From: Marinilabiliales bacterium
Lineage (GTDB): Bacteria > Bacteroidota > Bacteroidia > Bacteroidales > F082
Assembly: GCA_002869465.1 (NCBI GenBank)
Contig: PKSW01000409.1
Coordinates: 20,430 to 42,474, forward strand
Direction: 5' to 3'
DNA length: 22,045 nucleotides
Shown here in pieces: positions 14,913 through 22,045 of the stretch (positions within the stretch are counted from its first letter, which is position 1; the number at the start of each line of letters is the position of its first letter). Position numbers and translations under genes: made by a program. Under the pieces are notes generated by a model that was given only the letters and a program-made list of their open reading frames with translations, did no database searches and had not been told where the DNA came from.

Positions 14913-15698
14913 TTAATTCTTTACAAGTTTAATTGTAGCCATGTCCGCATCACGAATCACCTGGACGAAATAAACACCATCAGATAGATTTGATAAATCT
15001 AACTTTTCAGAAGATGATGTGTTTTTCTGATATGCAACTTCCTGTCCTGTTATATTAATAATCCTTAATTCTGAATTAGCAGGCAGGTTAACATTTACAT
15101 ATGAATTGGCCGGGTTGGGATATAATTTCACCTGATCCTTTAATAGGTTATCAGCTATACCAACAAAAAACTGGTTGTATGATTTGGATGTAAGATAAAT
15201 TTTATCTCCCGTGTTTTGGCCGTTGCCATTGGCTGCATTCACAGCAGCATAAAATGTAACTTCATCAGGACTTGTTTCAGGGGCTGTCCACTCGAAACTC
15301 CATTCAATTTCATGACCAATTGGATCAATTCCGTCAGCAGTATGGGTTACCGAATTGGTAGTAGTTTTAAGTTGAGTTCTTTCGGTGTCTAATAGCGTGA
15401 AAGTCCCAACTTTGCTTTCACTATCCTCTGCTGTCAATTCAAATCCGAATTTAACAGCAATCTGATCCATCGCATTCAAGGTTATTACATAGGTTTCTCC
15501 TGGTGTAAATCCTTCAGCCGGAATATCAGATGTAATCCAGTTATCAATTGGATTTGTTGCTCCAGCATGACATTGCGTACAATTTGCATTATCCAATGGG
15601 GAGCCTGTTTTTCCTCCCGGACTGCCAGTATGATAACTGTATAATAACAAAATGAAAGGGATACTGATGATGGACATTAAGGTGTAGATTTTCTTCAT
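14913..15698 (-). CDS. Secreted CxxCH heme-binding protein with type IX sorting domain
   Basis: This 261-residue protein has an N-terminal hydrophobic signal (MKKIYTLMSIISIPFILLLYSY). GSPGGKTGSPLDNANCTQCHAG follows, with one c-type heme motif C40-TQ-C43-H44. Next comes a beta-sandwich (about 50-180) resembling the 'choice-of-anchor V' or reelin-like domain found with such heme motifs in Bacteroidota. The last 75 residues (KLYPNPANSYVNVNLP ... LSNLSDGVYFVQVI ... TIKLVKN) are a type A sorting domain, so the protein should cross the outer membrane by the type IX system and end up on the surface or outside. Role is unknown; surface electron transfer or redox sensing is possible. A strong terminator follows. 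The beta-propeller gene lies 94 bases upstream on the same strand. Confidence 0.87.
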   Translation of the reverse strand: MKKIYTLMSIISIPFILLLYSYHTGSPGGKTGSPLDNANCTQCHAGATNPIDNWITSDIPAEGFTPGETYVITLNAMDQIAVKFGFELTAEDSESKVGTFTLLDTERTQLKTTTNSVTHTADGIDPIGHEIEWSFEWTAPETSPDEVTFYAAVNAANGNGQNTGDKIYLTSKSYNQFFVGIADNLLKDQVKLYPNPANSYVNVNLPANSELRIINITGQEVAYQKNTSSSEKLDLSNLSDGVYFVQVIRDADMATIKLVKN

Positions 15699-15792
15699 AA
15701 TACTTGATTTTAATTTAGAATTAATTTAGATAATGGTGGATCAAAGATATGAATCCTTGCACACCAAAACCAAAAAAAACAATAAAAAACAA

Positions 15793-16638
15793 TTAAGGAA
15801 GTTGCGCAGCGATCACCCTGTTATCGAAAAAAGTAGGCACCAGAACCCATTTTTTATCTGTTATATAACCTAAATCGGCGGCCTGTATATTACTATCTGT
15901 TGAATTACTTAAAACTATTTTTTCTGATGGACTTACCCATGTAATACGGCCTGCCCAGTCTGATATAACAAATTTATTACCACCTAAATATATTATGCCA
16001 TCAACCGGTCCTGTTTCTTCTATAAATGATTTAACTGCTTTGGATGCAGTATCCACTTTTAATATGTCGTTTTTTACACCAACAGCCAGAGAATTCTTCA
16101 TTAAAGCCAATCCGTTAGGCTTCACGAGAAGTTCGTCTGTTAACCATACCATTGCCTTTCCATCTTTAATCATTATTATATTTTCTACCACCATATCCGT
16201 AATAAATGCCGTGCCATCATCCAGCAGCACAACATCATTCAGAAAACTGGCCCCTTCAACCTCTATTGTTTGAGTTATTTTTGCCTGGCTGATACTGATG
16301 ATATGGACTTTATCAATATCGGTCACTATCAATGTATCATGTAACACAGCCATCCCTTTTGGCGCATCAAATCCCGATATCCATTTTAGTGCAGTGATAT
16401 TTCCGGTTGTATCCAGCAATGAAATAAAACCATTTCCATCTTTGTCTGTTGGATTGCCATTAATATTTGAAACGTAAATCTCATTTCTTTGCTGATTGTA
16501 AAACACCGATTCGGGTGTTTTGAGTACCCTGTCAGTAGCCCAAATGGTTTCGAAAGACTGGCTATTTGCTATGATTGAACTTAAGAATAATATGATTAGT
16601 AATGATTTTCCCATGTTTATACGTTTAAATTGTTTCAT
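15793..16638 (-). CDS. Secreted SMP-30/NHL-like beta-propeller protein
   Basis: This 281-residue protein has a signal peptide (MGKSLLIILFLSSIIANSQS) and then repeated propeller blades: PESVFYNQQRNEIYVSN, APKGMAVLHDTLIVTD, FLNDVVLLDDGTAFITD, KPNGLALMKNSLAVGV and PVDGIIYLGGNKFVISD. Each has a strand pair ending in an aspartate or asparagine, as in SMP-30/gluconolactonase and NHL propellers. It is probably periplasmic or surface-exposed and may be a lactonase or a binding scaffold; metal ligands could not be assigned. Starts at 16638 or at the second ATG, 16614 (MGKS), are both possible; the latter gives the cleaner signal peptide. It begins 51 bases after the 770-residue protein gene and may be part of the same transcript. 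Confidence 0.72.
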   Translation of the reverse strand: MKQFKRINMGKSLLIILFLSSIIANSQSFETIWATDRVLKTPESVFYNQQRNEIYVSNINGNPTDKDGNGFISLLDTTGNITALKWISGFDAPKGMAVLHDTLIVTDIDKVHIISISQAKITQTIEVEGASFLNDVVLLDDGTAFITDMVVENIIMIKDGKAMVWLTDELLVKPNGLALMKNSLAVGVKNDILKVDTASKAVKSFIEETGPVDGIIYLGGNKFVISDWAGRITWVSPSEKIVLSNSTDSNIQAADLGYITDKKWVLVPTFFDNRVIAAQLP

Positions 16639-16689
16639 TAATTTGAACTTAAATGTAGATATTTTTCACGAAAAAAGGAGTCAACAAAG

Positions 16690-19002
16690 CTATTTTTCCG
16701 AAACAGTAAAACTTGTAGTCCCCAGGCTAAATTCCCCATTTCTATTTACACCTCTCACGATTACCTCGTACATTCCTTCATAATCAGAAGTATAAAATGA
16801 CACCTTTCCATTTTCTGTATCGAACTCTGCGTCAGGATTCCAGTAAAGAACATTTCTGAAATCAGGTATCCTGCCAGATTGTTCTGAATGATCTTCATTT
16901 GTGTATTGTTCAAGTTCTTCAACTGCCTGAAACTCTAAAAATGTTGAAGATACCGGCAATTCAATACCTGCAAAGTTTTTAGTATTCGTTTCAAAAAATA
17001 CGATGCCTCTGAATAAGTGCTCACCATACACATAGGCGCTGTTGATTACGGATATTTTCTCCATTAATTCAGGGCTTATCTCTAAAAGCTGATTCACATT
17101 AAAAACCGGCAGATTATCAATCAAAATCAATGGATCTCCATAAACCTGATTCGTAACCGGATCAAAAACTTCCAGTGAAAATTCGTCTTTCTTTTTTTGA
17201 ACCTTAACATATGGAACAATTTCATTTATTACTTCTCTCAGCGTAGGTAAAGCAATATAATCATCAAGCAATATGGATGTTGATGATTCAGGGAATCGTA
17301 TGGGTTTATATTTCTTTTCAATGACCGGAAATGAGTCACTCGCACTGGCATATGTTTTCAGTTGTGCATTGACATATAGATCTTCAATAAAGTGTCTCAT
17401 CGATGTATCCAGTATAGTGGGTGTTGCATAGAAAGCATCGTAATCATTCACAAAGTCACTATTTATCATGATTTCCAAATCGCTCTCATTTCGACTGTTC
17501 ACACACAAAAATAAATTTTGAATTCCGTACAGATGCTTTAATGTGAATATGAATTCACCTGCCTTATTGGTTGTATACACGTGCAACTGAGGTTCATTAC
17601 CGATAGCCGCAATATACACATCGCAATTGGGTTCAGGCTGCGCTGATGCTAAATTTCGGACGATGCCCCGGATTGTTATACCTCTTGTTTCAGGTGCCCA
17701 ATAATTATCAGATTCATCAGAAAAACCATTTTGAAATACTGATGGCTCTGATTCAAGCCTGGATTCGTAGATAAGTAAAACTGCTTTCAGTTGATCAGCA
17801 AAGACTTCATTGGTAATTAAGCGATGATCAATGTATGAGGATAGCAAGCGAGGGTTTTCAATAATAAATTCAGGAATCAACAATCGTTCATTTTCAAATG
17901 TTCCTTTTTTTACAACCGCAACACTATAGCTTTCATAGGCTTCCTCTATCGGAATAAAAGTGATATCAACCTTACTTCTTGCCGGGTAATTTTTCTCAGA
18001 AGTTTTCACTTCAATTTCCTGAGGTTCATCGGGCTGCATATAAAGGGCATCAACACGAATCACTTTGGCTTCTGAGTCTCGTAATACCAAATAGTTAATC
18101 CTTGAGCTAAGTAGCTCCTTATCTAGATCAATCTTCTTCCATTCCCCGTTGGAAGTTATTTTCTGCTCAAGATGGTCTGTAAAATAACCATCATACATAT
18201 GCAGCGTATATACTCCTTCAGGCGAATTTCCAGGTGCTGTCAATCTAATGTTCATTGAGGAATTAACTATTTCTTTCTCAATTAACAACTGCTGTTTCGC
18301 CTTTGGGATCAATTGACGAATACTATTTCCATTTTTTAAAATTGTATTAACACTATACTCCAGCGAGTCGATCACTTTAAATTCAACATATCCCAACCCA
18401 TTATCAAAAAGTTTAATTTCGGAAATATCATTTTCAAACTGATCAACAAGTTTCAGGCGCTTTACGTTTTTTATTATTTTGGGATGGACCCGGATGGCAA
18501 TGCCAGATACTTCCCCGTTCACGATTCCATTTCCTTCGTGAAAAATCTTCACTTTCCAGCTCAACTGGTCTTTGTATCCAATTAATGGCACTGACGGGTT
18601 GATAATCGTTATTAAATTGGTTGTAAAATGTTCCTGTGGATAATTTCTTTGGAATTGCGTGTATGCCCGCAACATATATGTTGCTGTTAAAAGACCTTCA
18701 GGAACAGGATATTTGCCTGTAGCCAAGCCGTTTATAACCTCATATTTTTGCCTGGCAACCGATTCACCAAGCGGCGTTATCAGCTCGATGTACAGGGATT
18801 TGCTCAAATCATTTCCAGTATTGTTACCTAACATATAATAATCAGCCCTGAACCAAATATCTTCGCCAGTGATGTACACATCACGGTCCGTTTGAAGATA
18901 GATCTTTTCGATTTCAGGTTTAAATCCTGATTCGATATTTTGTCCCACCAAGTGAAAAACAAAGGTGTGTAAAAAGAATATTAGTAAGAAATTTGTTCTC
19001 AT
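16690..19002 (-). CDS. Exported MG2-type protein with TonB-plug-like C-terminal region and no barrel
   Basis: This 770-residue protein is exported (signal MRTNFLLIFFLHTFVFHLVGQ). The N-terminal part (about 30-130: EKIYLQTDRDVYITGEDIWFRADYY ... GLLTATYMLRAYTQ) has the macroglobulin-like MG2 pattern. A middle region ITIRGIVRNLASAQPEPNCDVYI resembles carboxypeptidase-regulatory domains. Around 586-673 lies a plug-like segment: LREVINEIVPYV, then DPLILIDNLPVFNVNQLLEISPELMEKISVIN and YGEHLFRGIVFFET. This copies the plug of TonB-dependent receptors (PLYVIDG, LLxxxPxxIExIxVLK, YGxxxxxGVI). The end (FRNVLYWNPDAEF ... YEGMYEVIVRG) is typical of this protein group. No beta-barrel follows. It comes 15 bases after the DUF4249-like genes and probably works with them at the outer membrane. 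Task and ligand are unknown. Confidence 0.8.
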   Translation of the reverse strand: MRTNFLLIFFLHTFVFHLVGQNIESGFKPEIEKIYLQTDRDVYITGEDIWFRADYYMLGNNTGNDLSKSLYIELITPLGESVARQKYEVINGLATGKYPVPEGLLTATYMLRAYTQFQRNYPQEHFTTNLITIINPSVPLIGYKDQLSWKVKIFHEGNGIVNGEVSGIAIRVHPKIIKNVKRLKLVDQFENDISEIKLFDNGLGYVEFKVIDSLEYSVNTILKNGNSIRQLIPKAKQQLLIEKEIVNSSMNIRLTAPGNSPEGVYTLHMYDGYFTDHLEQKITSNGEWKKIDLDKELLSSRINYLVLRDSEAKVIRVDALYMQPDEPQEIEVKTSEKNYPARSKVDITFIPIEEAYESYSVAVVKKGTFENERLLIPEFIIENPRLLSSYIDHRLITNEVFADQLKAVLLIYESRLESEPSVFQNGFSDESDNYWAPETRGITIRGIVRNLASAQPEPNCDVYIAAIGNEPQLHVYTTNKAGEFIFTLKHLYGIQNLFLCVNSRNESDLEIMINSDFVNDYDAFYATPTILDTSMRHFIEDLYVNAQLKTYASASDSFPVIEKKYKPIRFPESSTSILLDDYIALPTLREVINEIVPYVKVQKKKDEFSLEVFDPVTNQVYGDPLILIDNLPVFNVNQLLEISPELMEKISVINSAYVYGEHLFRGIVFFETNTKNFAGIELPVSSTFLEFQAVEELEQYTNEDHSEQSGRIPDFRNVLYWNPDAEFDTENGKVSFYTSDYEGMYEVIVRGVNRNGEFSLGTTSFTVSEK

Positions 19003-19017
19003 TCTCTATAGTTTATA

Positions 19018-20208
19018 TTATTCAATCCAAAATTCGGGAGGTGTCAATTCTCCCCCTGATTGACGGCAGTCAACACAATATTGTTCCTGGGGTAAAGCTG
19101 TTATATAGTTAAATCCATTCCAGTATTTTGTTAAGTAAACAGGCCATGAATCATGTAACAAGTGAAGTTTATATGTCATGTATTCACCTGTATAAAAGCC
19201 ACAATCAGTCTTGTAATGCCAGTCAACACCTAATGGCCTGTCAACAAACACACGTTTTTCATCTACTCCGGCAACCATAAAGTATCCTAAAATAATTTCA
19301 TCCCCATCAGAAGTACACTCCAGATTACCCTTAATTGGGTATGGTTGTTTTGCGTATAACCAATAGGTATCTTCTTTAAATTCTTCCAATTGATTCCAAA
19401 AGCGATATGCTTCATAACTAATTGTATGTTGTTTGACCAGTAAAGAATACCGAATGGATAATTCTTTGGTTTCAGTTGTGATGTAACATAATGGAATTTT
19501 TTTAAGTGTCGGTTCAGATAAATTCTCTGTCTTGTTAGTAATTATTTCCTTTCTTTTACCTGTTTTCCAGCAGGTAAGCAATGAGTCAGAAGGATGCATG
19601 GTTTCCATTTGGTAATTATCATACACATATCTCGCTAGATAATTGGCTTCATATTGATACGTATAATCCATTTGCCATAATAAATAGTTGGTATCCTGCT
19701 CAGCTGTTTTTGTATCAACATAAAACTGGTATCCCGATAAATTGTATTCATAATCACTGTCTGTATGAAATTCTATATCACTATATACATCTTCGATTTC
19801 CACAGGTTTTCTCAATAATTCGTATGCAGACTCATATATATTATTATCATCGTAAGAAAAAATTCCCAGCTTATAGCTACGTCCAATAACACCCTGGATT
19901 CCATCAGCCGAAGTCATATAGACCCCGGGTTCAATTTGTGTTAGCAACTCCATATTGCCCTGATCATCTGATATGATGACTGAATAACCTGACAAGGGTA
20001 TAAATTCAGGCTTATCCAACCCAGCAGATACAGATAAATAAACCGTGTACGGACCTGGTGTATTCGTTATCATTCCTTCTACAACGATCATTCTATCATA
20101 TTTAAACTCTGATTCGGGCCAATATTTGTCGACACATCCTGATAATAACATAATTATATTAGCGATGCTTATCGATAAAAAAATTTTATTTGCGTTATCC
20201 AACTTCAT
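19018..20208 (-). CDS. DUF4249-like lipoprotein, copy 1
   Basis: This 396-residue lipoprotein has a signal with lipobox LSGC (Cys25) followed by VDKYWPESE. The family pattern is seen: an early strand (MIVVEGMITNTPGPYTVYLSVS), a segment GIQGVIGRSYKLGI as in Bacteroidota surface lipoproteins, and the terminal signature CVDCRQSGGELTPPEFW (C378, C381). Compared with copies 2 and 3 it keeps the layout but differs more in sequence. DUF4249 proteins usually sit next to TonB-dependent receptors and are thought to be surface-exposed partners, function undefined. It is the last lipoprotein gene before the plug-like gene (15-base gap) and lies 27 bases after copy 2. Confidence 0.86.
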   Translation of the reverse strand: MKLDNANKIFLSISIANIIMLLSGCVDKYWPESEFKYDRMIVVEGMITNTPGPYTVYLSVSAGLDKPEFIPLSGYSVIISDDQGNMELLTQIEPGVYMTSADGIQGVIGRSYKLGIFSYDDNNIYESAYELLRKPVEIEDVYSDIEFHTDSDYEYNLSGYQFYVDTKTAEQDTNYLLWQMDYTYQYEANYLARYVYDNYQMETMHPSDSLLTCWKTGKRKEIITNKTENLSEPTLKKIPLCYITTETKELSIRYSLLVKQHTISYEAYRFWNQLEEFKEDTYWLYAKQPYPIKGNLECTSDGDEIILGYFMVAGVDEKRVFVDRPLGVDWHYKTDCGFYTGEYMTYKLHLLHDSWPVYLTKYWNGFNYITALPQEQYCVDCRQSGGELTPPEFWIE

Positions 20209-20235
20209 TCACATAGTTAACTTTTTTCTTCCTTT

Positions 20236-21417
20236 CTAATCCACCCAAAAATCAGGTTTCTCAATGGTCCCGCCTCTTCTTCTGCAATCAACACAGGCCT
20301 GGTCTGTTAATGCCCTGTGTCCGACATCATCAGTTGTAACATACAGTGGCCATGTATTGCTTGGTGTTGTCCGAATGTATTTATAGGCATCAAAATCACC
20401 ATCGTCAATATAGCATATTCCATAGTAAAACTTCACCTGGCTTGAAGGAGGCCGGTCCACATAGATTCGTTTTTCATCTGCACCGGCAACCAAAAAGAAT
20501 CCCAACAATGCGTCATCTGCATTCAACACATTTTTTACGTTTCCTTTTACCTGGTATGGCTGTTGCGTGTACAATGCATCTTGTTGCGAATTTATATCGC
20601 TCAGGCTCTTATAATATGTAAAAGCATCAAAGGTCATTGTAAGTTGCTTGACATCCAGACTATATCTAATGGAGAGTTTTCGGGTATCCGTATTTACATA
20701 ATTCAGTGGAATTCGCAAAGCCTCTGGTGTTGATAACTTTGAAAGGTCTGCCGTAAAAATGCCCGTGTTAATATCATTATTGTAGCAGGTATAAAAAGAG
20801 TCAGGTTGCGGAAATACTGAGATAACTCTTCTGTCGTACACATACCGGATTAAAAAATCAGATTGATACTTGTAAGTTCCTACGGCACGCCACATGAGGT
20901 AAGTCGAATCTTCATCGGCTACTTTTGAATCAACATAAAACTGGTATCCATATTCTGTGCGATATTCATCAGTAGTTTCCCTGCTTTCAATTTCTGCGTA
21001 CACATCAGCAATTTCAACCGGATTCTTTAATTCCTGAAATGATGACTGATACTCTTTTTCATCGGGTGTACGAATAATGATTTTGTATTTTCTTCCGATG
21101 GTTCCTTGCAATCCATTGACGGCACTCTGGTGAACCCCTGGGGAGATCTCTGTATATATTTCTTCATATCCCAGGTCGTCTCTTATAATTACTTGTGCAC
21201 CAATGAAAGGCTTTTCCTCAGGCCGGCTTATAGAACTTGAATATGACAAGCTGATTTCATACGGTCCAGGCTGGTTGGTGATACTGCCATCAATTACCAG
21301 TATATCTTCGTAATCATCAATCTCTGGCCAGTATTCATCAATACATCCATGGATTATACCCAATACAAGTATAAATCCAGATATAAGTTTTAATGTCTTT
21401 TTCGCTGAGGAACGCAT
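20236..21417 (-). CDS. DUF4249-like lipoprotein, copy 2
   Basis: This 393-residue lipoprotein has lipobox IHGC (Cys25) followed by IDEYWPEID, so it is anchored in a membrane with the chain outside the cytoplasm. It shares with copy 1 the order ILVIDGSITNQPGPYEISLSYS, GLQGTIGRKYKI, KNPVEIADVYAEIE, YGYQFYVDSK, TRKLSIRYSLDVKQ, DEKRIYVDRPP, and the ending CVDCRRRGGTIEKPDFW (C375, C378). It is most like copy 3, with which it shares near-identical stretches such as GGTIEKP and TWPLYVTT. No enzyme motif is visible; the two C-terminal cysteines may form a disulfide. Member of the same minus-strand unit, 38 bases after copy 3. Confidence 0.87.
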   Translation of the reverse strand: MRSSAKKTLKLISGFILVLGIIHGCIDEYWPEIDDYEDILVIDGSITNQPGPYEISLSYSSSISRPEEKPFIGAQVIIRDDLGYEEIYTEISPGVHQSAVNGLQGTIGRKYKIIIRTPDEKEYQSSFQELKNPVEIADVYAEIESRETTDEYRTEYGYQFYVDSKVADEDSTYLMWRAVGTYKYQSDFLIRYVYDRRVISVFPQPDSFYTCYNNDINTGIFTADLSKLSTPEALRIPLNYVNTDTRKLSIRYSLDVKQLTMTFDAFTYYKSLSDINSQQDALYTQQPYQVKGNVKNVLNADDALLGFFLVAGADEKRIYVDRPPSSQVKFYYGICYIDDGDFDAYKYIRTTPSNTWPLYVTTDDVGHRALTDQACVDCRRRGGTIEKPDFWVD

Positions 21418-21455
21418 CTGGCTATTTACAAACTATATTAAAACTATTTACAATA

Positions 21456-22045
21456 TCAATTATCTGTCCAAAATTCAGGTTTCTCAATAGTTCCGCCGTG
21501 CCTTCTGCAATCTAAACAATCCTGATGAGGCAGCGCTCTTCTTCCTGAGGTGCTTGTTGTAACATAAAGTGGCCATGTCCTCCTGTCTGTCCAACGAATA
21601 AATCCAAATGCGTCAAAATCTGCATCTCCAAGTACACAAACACTATAGTAAAATTCAACTTGATCAGAGGGTGGCCTGTTGACATATATTCGTTTCTCAT
21701 CAATACCTGCTACCAGAAAGTAACCAAGAATGGGTTCATCTGGATTTATTGTACTCTTGATATTCCCTTTTACCTGATAAGGTTGTTGTGCGTATAATGC
21801 TCCCTGCTCTGAACTTATGGCCTGTAAACTATTATAATAAGTAAATGCTTCATCGGTGACGGTGTATTGTTTAACTAGCAAGCTATAACGTATAGAGAGC
21901 ATTCTTGTATCAGTAGTAACATAATTTAAAGGCAGCCCGTTAACTGCTGTTTCTGATAAACCCGCTGTACTAAAAGTATAAATACCCTGTACTACGTCAG
22001 TTTTATAGCAAGTATAAAGCGAATCTGCATCCGGAAATTCAAACA
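21456..22045 (-). CDS. DUF4249-like lipoprotein, copy 3, N-terminus outside window
   Basis: The frame is open to the window edge; 195 C-terminal residues are present. An internal ATG at 21902 is not the start, since the residues before it (DADSLYTCYKTDVVQGIYTF ... LPLNYVTTDTR) match copy 2. It shares with copy 2 LSIRYSL, VKGNIK, DEKRIYVNRPPSDQVEFYYSVC, RTWPLYVTT, and the ending CLDCRRHGGTIEKPEFW. Copies 2 and 3 thus arose by a more recent tandem duplication than copy 1. The lipobox should lie within about 600 bases beyond the edge, and the promoter and any TonB-dependent receptor gene also upstream. Confidence 0.85.
   Translation of the reverse strand, partial: FEFPDADSLYTCYKTDVVQGIYTFSTAGLSETAVNGLPLNYVTTDTRMLSIRYSLLVKQYTVTDEAFTYYNSLQAISSEQGALYAQQPYQVKGNIKSTINPDEPILGYFLVAGIDEKRIYVNRPPSDQVEFYYSVCVLGDADFDAFGFIRWTDRRTWPLYVTTSTSGRRALPHQDCLDCRRHGGTIEKPEFWTDN

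Noticed and set aside
1..22045. tRNA, rRNA, CRISPR array, riboswitch, complete insertion sequence
   Set aside because: No cloverleaf, rRNA-like stretch, regularly spaced repeats, known aptamer core or intact transposase frame was seen by reading; small structured RNAs cannot be excluded without a covariance-model search.

Overview
The window reads as chromosomal DNA of a member of the Bacteroidota; the order cannot be fixed by eye. Supporting this are a protein with a C-terminal type IX secretion sorting domain, three tandem DUF4249-type lipoproteins beside a barrel-less plug-like protein, AT-rich DNA, few Shine-Dalgarno sequences, and several matches to the Bacteroidota -7 promoter box TAnnTTTG. 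No rRNA, tRNA, CRISPR array or intact transposase was seen.

Left part (1-3679): the 3' part of a sulfotransferase, a PfkB-family sugar kinase, a small outer-membrane beta-barrel protein, and a two-gene unit of an aspartate/glutamate racemase and a GNAT acetyltransferase coupled by a strong Shine-Dalgarno. Middle part (3680-9398), the accessory-looking stretch: a lone lipoprotein gene bracketed by integron-like core sites and an attC-like inverted repeat, a cluster of inverted repeats including a 26-bp-arm perfect palindrome, katG, a second partial copy of that palindrome, a VOC-fold protein, and two adjacent genes each damaged by one-base frameshifts (a class C beta-lactamase-like serine hydrolase and a DUF1801-like protein).

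Housekeeping part (9399-14826): an N-acetylglucosamine-kinase-like ASKHA kinase overlapping tail-to-tail with miaA, then cca; miaA and cca form a tRNA-maturation pair. Next come an isocitrate/isopropylmalate-family dehydrogenase, an HD-family protein lacking the histidine of its HD doublet, and a small zinc-ribbon protein.

Right part (14913-22045, all minus strand): genes for the cell envelope. In transcription order these are a partial and two complete DUF4249-like lipoproteins, a 770-residue protein with an N-terminal macroglobulin-like region and a C-terminal TonB-plug-like region, a secreted beta-propeller protein, and a secreted CxxCH protein with a type IX sorting tail. The first four are closely spaced and probably act as one outer-membrane or surface unit.

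No clearly new multi-gene system can be demonstrated. The parts most worth a second look are the repeat cluster around the lipoprotein gene and katG, the DUF4249/plug-like operon, and the HD protein with an altered metal site. All family names come from recognised motifs; no database search was run.
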